Below are positions 31,970 to 33,601 of a stretch of DNA of 33,601 nt, piece by piece; within the stretch, counting starts at the first letter, position 1; the number at the start of each line of letters is the position of its first letter. Position numbers and translations under genes: made by a program. The DNA comes from Gemmatimonadota bacterium (GTDB taxonomy: Bacteria > Gemmatimonadota > Gemmatimonadetes > Longimicrobiales > Gaopeijiaceae), in contig SKSR01000216.1 of NCBI GenBank assembly GCA_007122885.1, forward strand, positions 1 to 33,601, read 5' to 3'. The notes below the pieces were generated by a model, which was given only the letters and a program-made list of their open reading frames with translations, made no database searches and had not been told where the DNA came from.

Positions 31970-32895
31970 CCCGCGGTCGAGCCTCCGTCGGGCCCGGAGC
32001 GCTCCGTGTCGGGCCCTCGATAGAGGTGCCCGCCGGTGCCCCGGCGGACCAGGGCGCCTGGAAACCCGTTCGGTGTCAGGAGGGGCACATCGCCCCCGTA
32101 GGCCAACCTCAGATTCTCCTCAGTGAAGACGTCCGCCACCGGACCGGACGCGATGCGGCGGACGTTTAGGACCAAGAGATGGTCGAAGTACTCAGGGACC
32201 GTCTGGAGCGCGTGATGGACGCAAACCACGGTTCCCCCATCCTCCTGGAGCTCACGGAGGACCCGGACGATGGCTCGCTCCGTCGTGGCGTCCACACCCT
32301 GGAAGGGCTCGTCCATGAGATAGATACTCGCGTCTTGGACGAGCGCCCGGGCCAGAAAGACCCGCTGTTGCTGGCCCCCGGAGAGCTGGCTAATCTGACG
32401 ATCGGCCACCGGAACCATTCCCACTTTCTCCAGCGCGTCGAGCGCCCGCCCCCGTTCCCGCCGACCGGGTCGGCGAAACCACCCCAGAGCCCCGTAGGTG
32501 CCCATCATGACCACGTCGAGCACGGACGTGGGAAAATCCCAGTCCACACTCTCCCGTTGAGGGACGTAGGCCACAGATCGGAATCGCTCGCGATAGGGGC
32601 GTCCCTGGACCAGAACCTGGCCGGCGACCGGCTCCACCAGACCGAGAACGGCCTTGATCAGCGTAGTCTTTCCGGCACCGTTGGGCCCCACGATGCCCAT
32701 AATCGAGCCTGGGGGGACCGTGACGTCCACGGCTCGGAGCACGGGCTCGTCCCGGTAGGCCACCGTGAGGTCCCGGACCTCGATGGCCGCGGGGGTGCGG
32801 GACGGAGTTCGAGGGCCTTCGGGGCCACCGGCGGAAGGGGCGCCGGCGCCTCCGGCTACGTCAGCAGCCACGCCCGAGGAGCGATCGAAACTCAT
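31966..32895 (-). CDS. troB: Metal ABC transporter ATP-binding protein
   Basis: A 309-aa ATPase energising the importer. It has Walker A GPNGAGKTT, Q-loop VPQRESVDWDFP (typical of Mn/Zn ATPases), signature LSGGQQQRVFLARAL, Walker B IYLMDEPFQGVD and the H-loop CVHH. An N-terminal tail of about 36 residues (Gly/Pro/Ala-rich, VAGGAGAPSAGGPEGPR) precedes the domain. I chose ATG 32895, which overlaps the binding-protein stop as ATGA and has AAGGTG upstream, over the track start at 33315, which lies inside the previous gene. Confidence 0.93.
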   Translation of the reverse strand: MSFDRSSGVAADVAGGAGAPSAGGPEGPRTPSRTPAAIEVRDLTVAYRDEPVLRAVDVTVPPGSIMGIVGPNGAGKTTLIKAVLGLVEPVAGQVLVQGRPYRERFRSVAYVPQRESVDWDFPTSVLDVVMMGTYGALGWFRRPGRRERGRALDALEKVGMVPVADRQISQLSGGQQQRVFLARALVQDASIYLMDEPFQGVDATTERAIVRVLRELQEDGGTVVCVHHALQTVPEYFDHLLVLNVRRIASGPVADVFTEENLRLAYGGDVPLLTPNGFPGALVRRGTGGHLYRGPDTERSGPDGGSTAG

Positions 32896-33601
32896 GGGGC
32901 ACCTTCCGCCACCGCTTCTGCGATACCGAGAGAGAGGCCGTCCACGATCGTGTTCACGTTGTGTCGGATCATACCGGGGTAGGTCCCTTCCGGGGTTCCA
33001 GCCGGGCCCATGGCGTCGGAGAAGAGCTCGCCCCCGATCTCCACGCGGTGTCCACGAGAACGCGCGGCCGCCTGCACAGCCTCCACGTTCCGCCGTGGGA
33101 TGGAGGTCTCGATGAAGATGCTCGGCAGCCGGTGTTCGACGATGAAATCCGCCAGGCGTCGGACGTCGCCGATCCCCGCCTCTGTGGCGGTGCTCAACCC
33201 CTGGAGTCCCCGAACCTCGAACCCGTAGGCCTCGCCGAAGTAGTTGAATGCGTCGTGGGCTGTCACGAGGATCCGCCGCTCCGGCGGGAGCTCCTCCACC
33301 CGACCCCAAACCCACGTCTCGAGATCCTCGAGTTCGCGCACGAACTCGGCCGCGGATCGCTCGTACTGCTCCCTCCCGTCCGGGTCCGCCTCGGCCAGGG
33401 CGTTCGCCACCTCCTGCACCGCCTCAATCCATAGACACACGTCCATCCAGACGTGCGGGTCGTACTGGCCTTCCCACTCGGGCGGGGTCAGGAGCCGGTC
33501 TTGGTCAATCCCTGCGGTGACGGCTCGCGTGCGCGTCCGCCCGTCCATCCGGTCGAGGACGTCCGACATCGCGGCCTCGAGGTGGAGGCCGTTGTAGAGG
33601 A
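32892..33601 (-). CDS. troA: Metal-binding solute-binding protein, N-terminus cut by window edge
   Basis: Extracytoplasmic cluster A-I binding protein for Mn/Fe/Zn. The frame is open to the window edge and reads LLYNGLHLEAAM before the track ORF begins, so the signal peptide and first lobe lie outside. Likely metal ligands are His in DPHVWMDV, His in TAHDAFNYF, Glu in SIFIETSIPRRN and Asp in GELFSDAMG. Glu at the third position is that of Mn/Fe binders such as PsaA, so Mn or Fe is likelier than Zn; this is inference. It is the first visible gene of the troABCD order. Confidence 0.92.
   Translation of the reverse strand, partial: LYNGLHLEAAMSDVLDRMDGRTRTRAVTAGIDQDRLLTPPEWEGQYDPHVWMDVCLWIEAVQEVANALAEADPDGREQYERSAAEFVRELEDLETWVWGRVEELPPERRILVTAHDAFNYFGEAYGFEVRGLQGLSTATEAGIGDVRRLADFIVEHRLPSIFIETSIPRRNVEAVQAAARSRGHRVEIGGELFSDAMGPAGTPEGTYPGMIRHNVNTIVDGLSLGIAEAVAEGAP

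Noticed and set aside
32896-33315. N-terminal extension of the metal ABC ATPase in the ORF track
   Set aside because: It lies in an alternative frame of the binding-protein gene; ATG 32895 with the ATGA overlap is the better start.

Overview
The window is chromosomal DNA from a GC-rich bacterium (about two thirds G+C by eye). It is densely packed, with many 4-bp ATGA, GTGA or TTGA overlaps. Outer-membrane-type proteins (an Omp85-like barrel, a predicted lipoprotein, TesA/YbbAP) imply a diderm cell. The gene mix fits Gemmatimonadota or a related phylum: type I-beta DAHP synthase, GGDEF and HD-GYP proteins, a HEAT-repeat protein, a DUF5602-like secreted protein and an actinobacterial-type ergothioneine route. 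That assignment is inference; no rRNA or tRNA is present. I see no mobile elements, CRISPR or phage genes, so this looks like ordinary chromosome.

Layout, left to right. (1) 1-3.2 kb: a partial rpiA (-). Then aroF (+), preceded by a promoter, a Tyr-containing leader peptide ORF and a strong intrinsic terminator, which together look like a ribosome-mediated attenuator. argR and a zinc-ribbon thioredoxin (trxC type) follow on the minus strand. (2) 3.2-8.6 kb: an ergothioneine locus. A threonine/serine dehydratase-like PLP enzyme and egtC lie on plus, converging on egtB-egtD-egtA on minus, so four of the five classical Egt steps are encoded. (3) 8.7-12.8 kb: prfC (RF3) diverges from an Omp85-like barrel protein. 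(4) 12.9-19.8 kb: a signalling block. It has a membrane GGDEF-REC-HD-GYP protein overlapping an aminotransferase gene, and a convergent two-gene unit of a HEAT-repeat protein and an HD-GYP protein that appear to share an N-terminal domain. (5) 19.8-25.9 kb: ybbP-ybbA (-) divergent from a TesA-like lipoprotein and an SRPBCC protein (+); a rho gene lacking the N-terminal helical domain, with a structured leader; and a small single-TM protein. (6) 26-29.4 kb: an isolated hutH, a secreted DUF5602-like protein and an isoprenylcysteine-methyltransferase-like membrane protein. (7) 29.4-33.6 kb: a troABCD-type Mn/Fe/Zn ABC importer operon (-) with the binding protein cut by the window edge, followed by a decayed calcium/cation antiporter fragment.

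The observations most worth following are the aroF Tyr attenuator, the N-terminal domain shared by the HEAT and HD-GYP proteins, the dehydratase-like gene next to egtC as a candidate for the missing EgtE step, and a TTGACM-N17-CACTYT promoter form placed so close to ATG that the transcripts may be leaderless.
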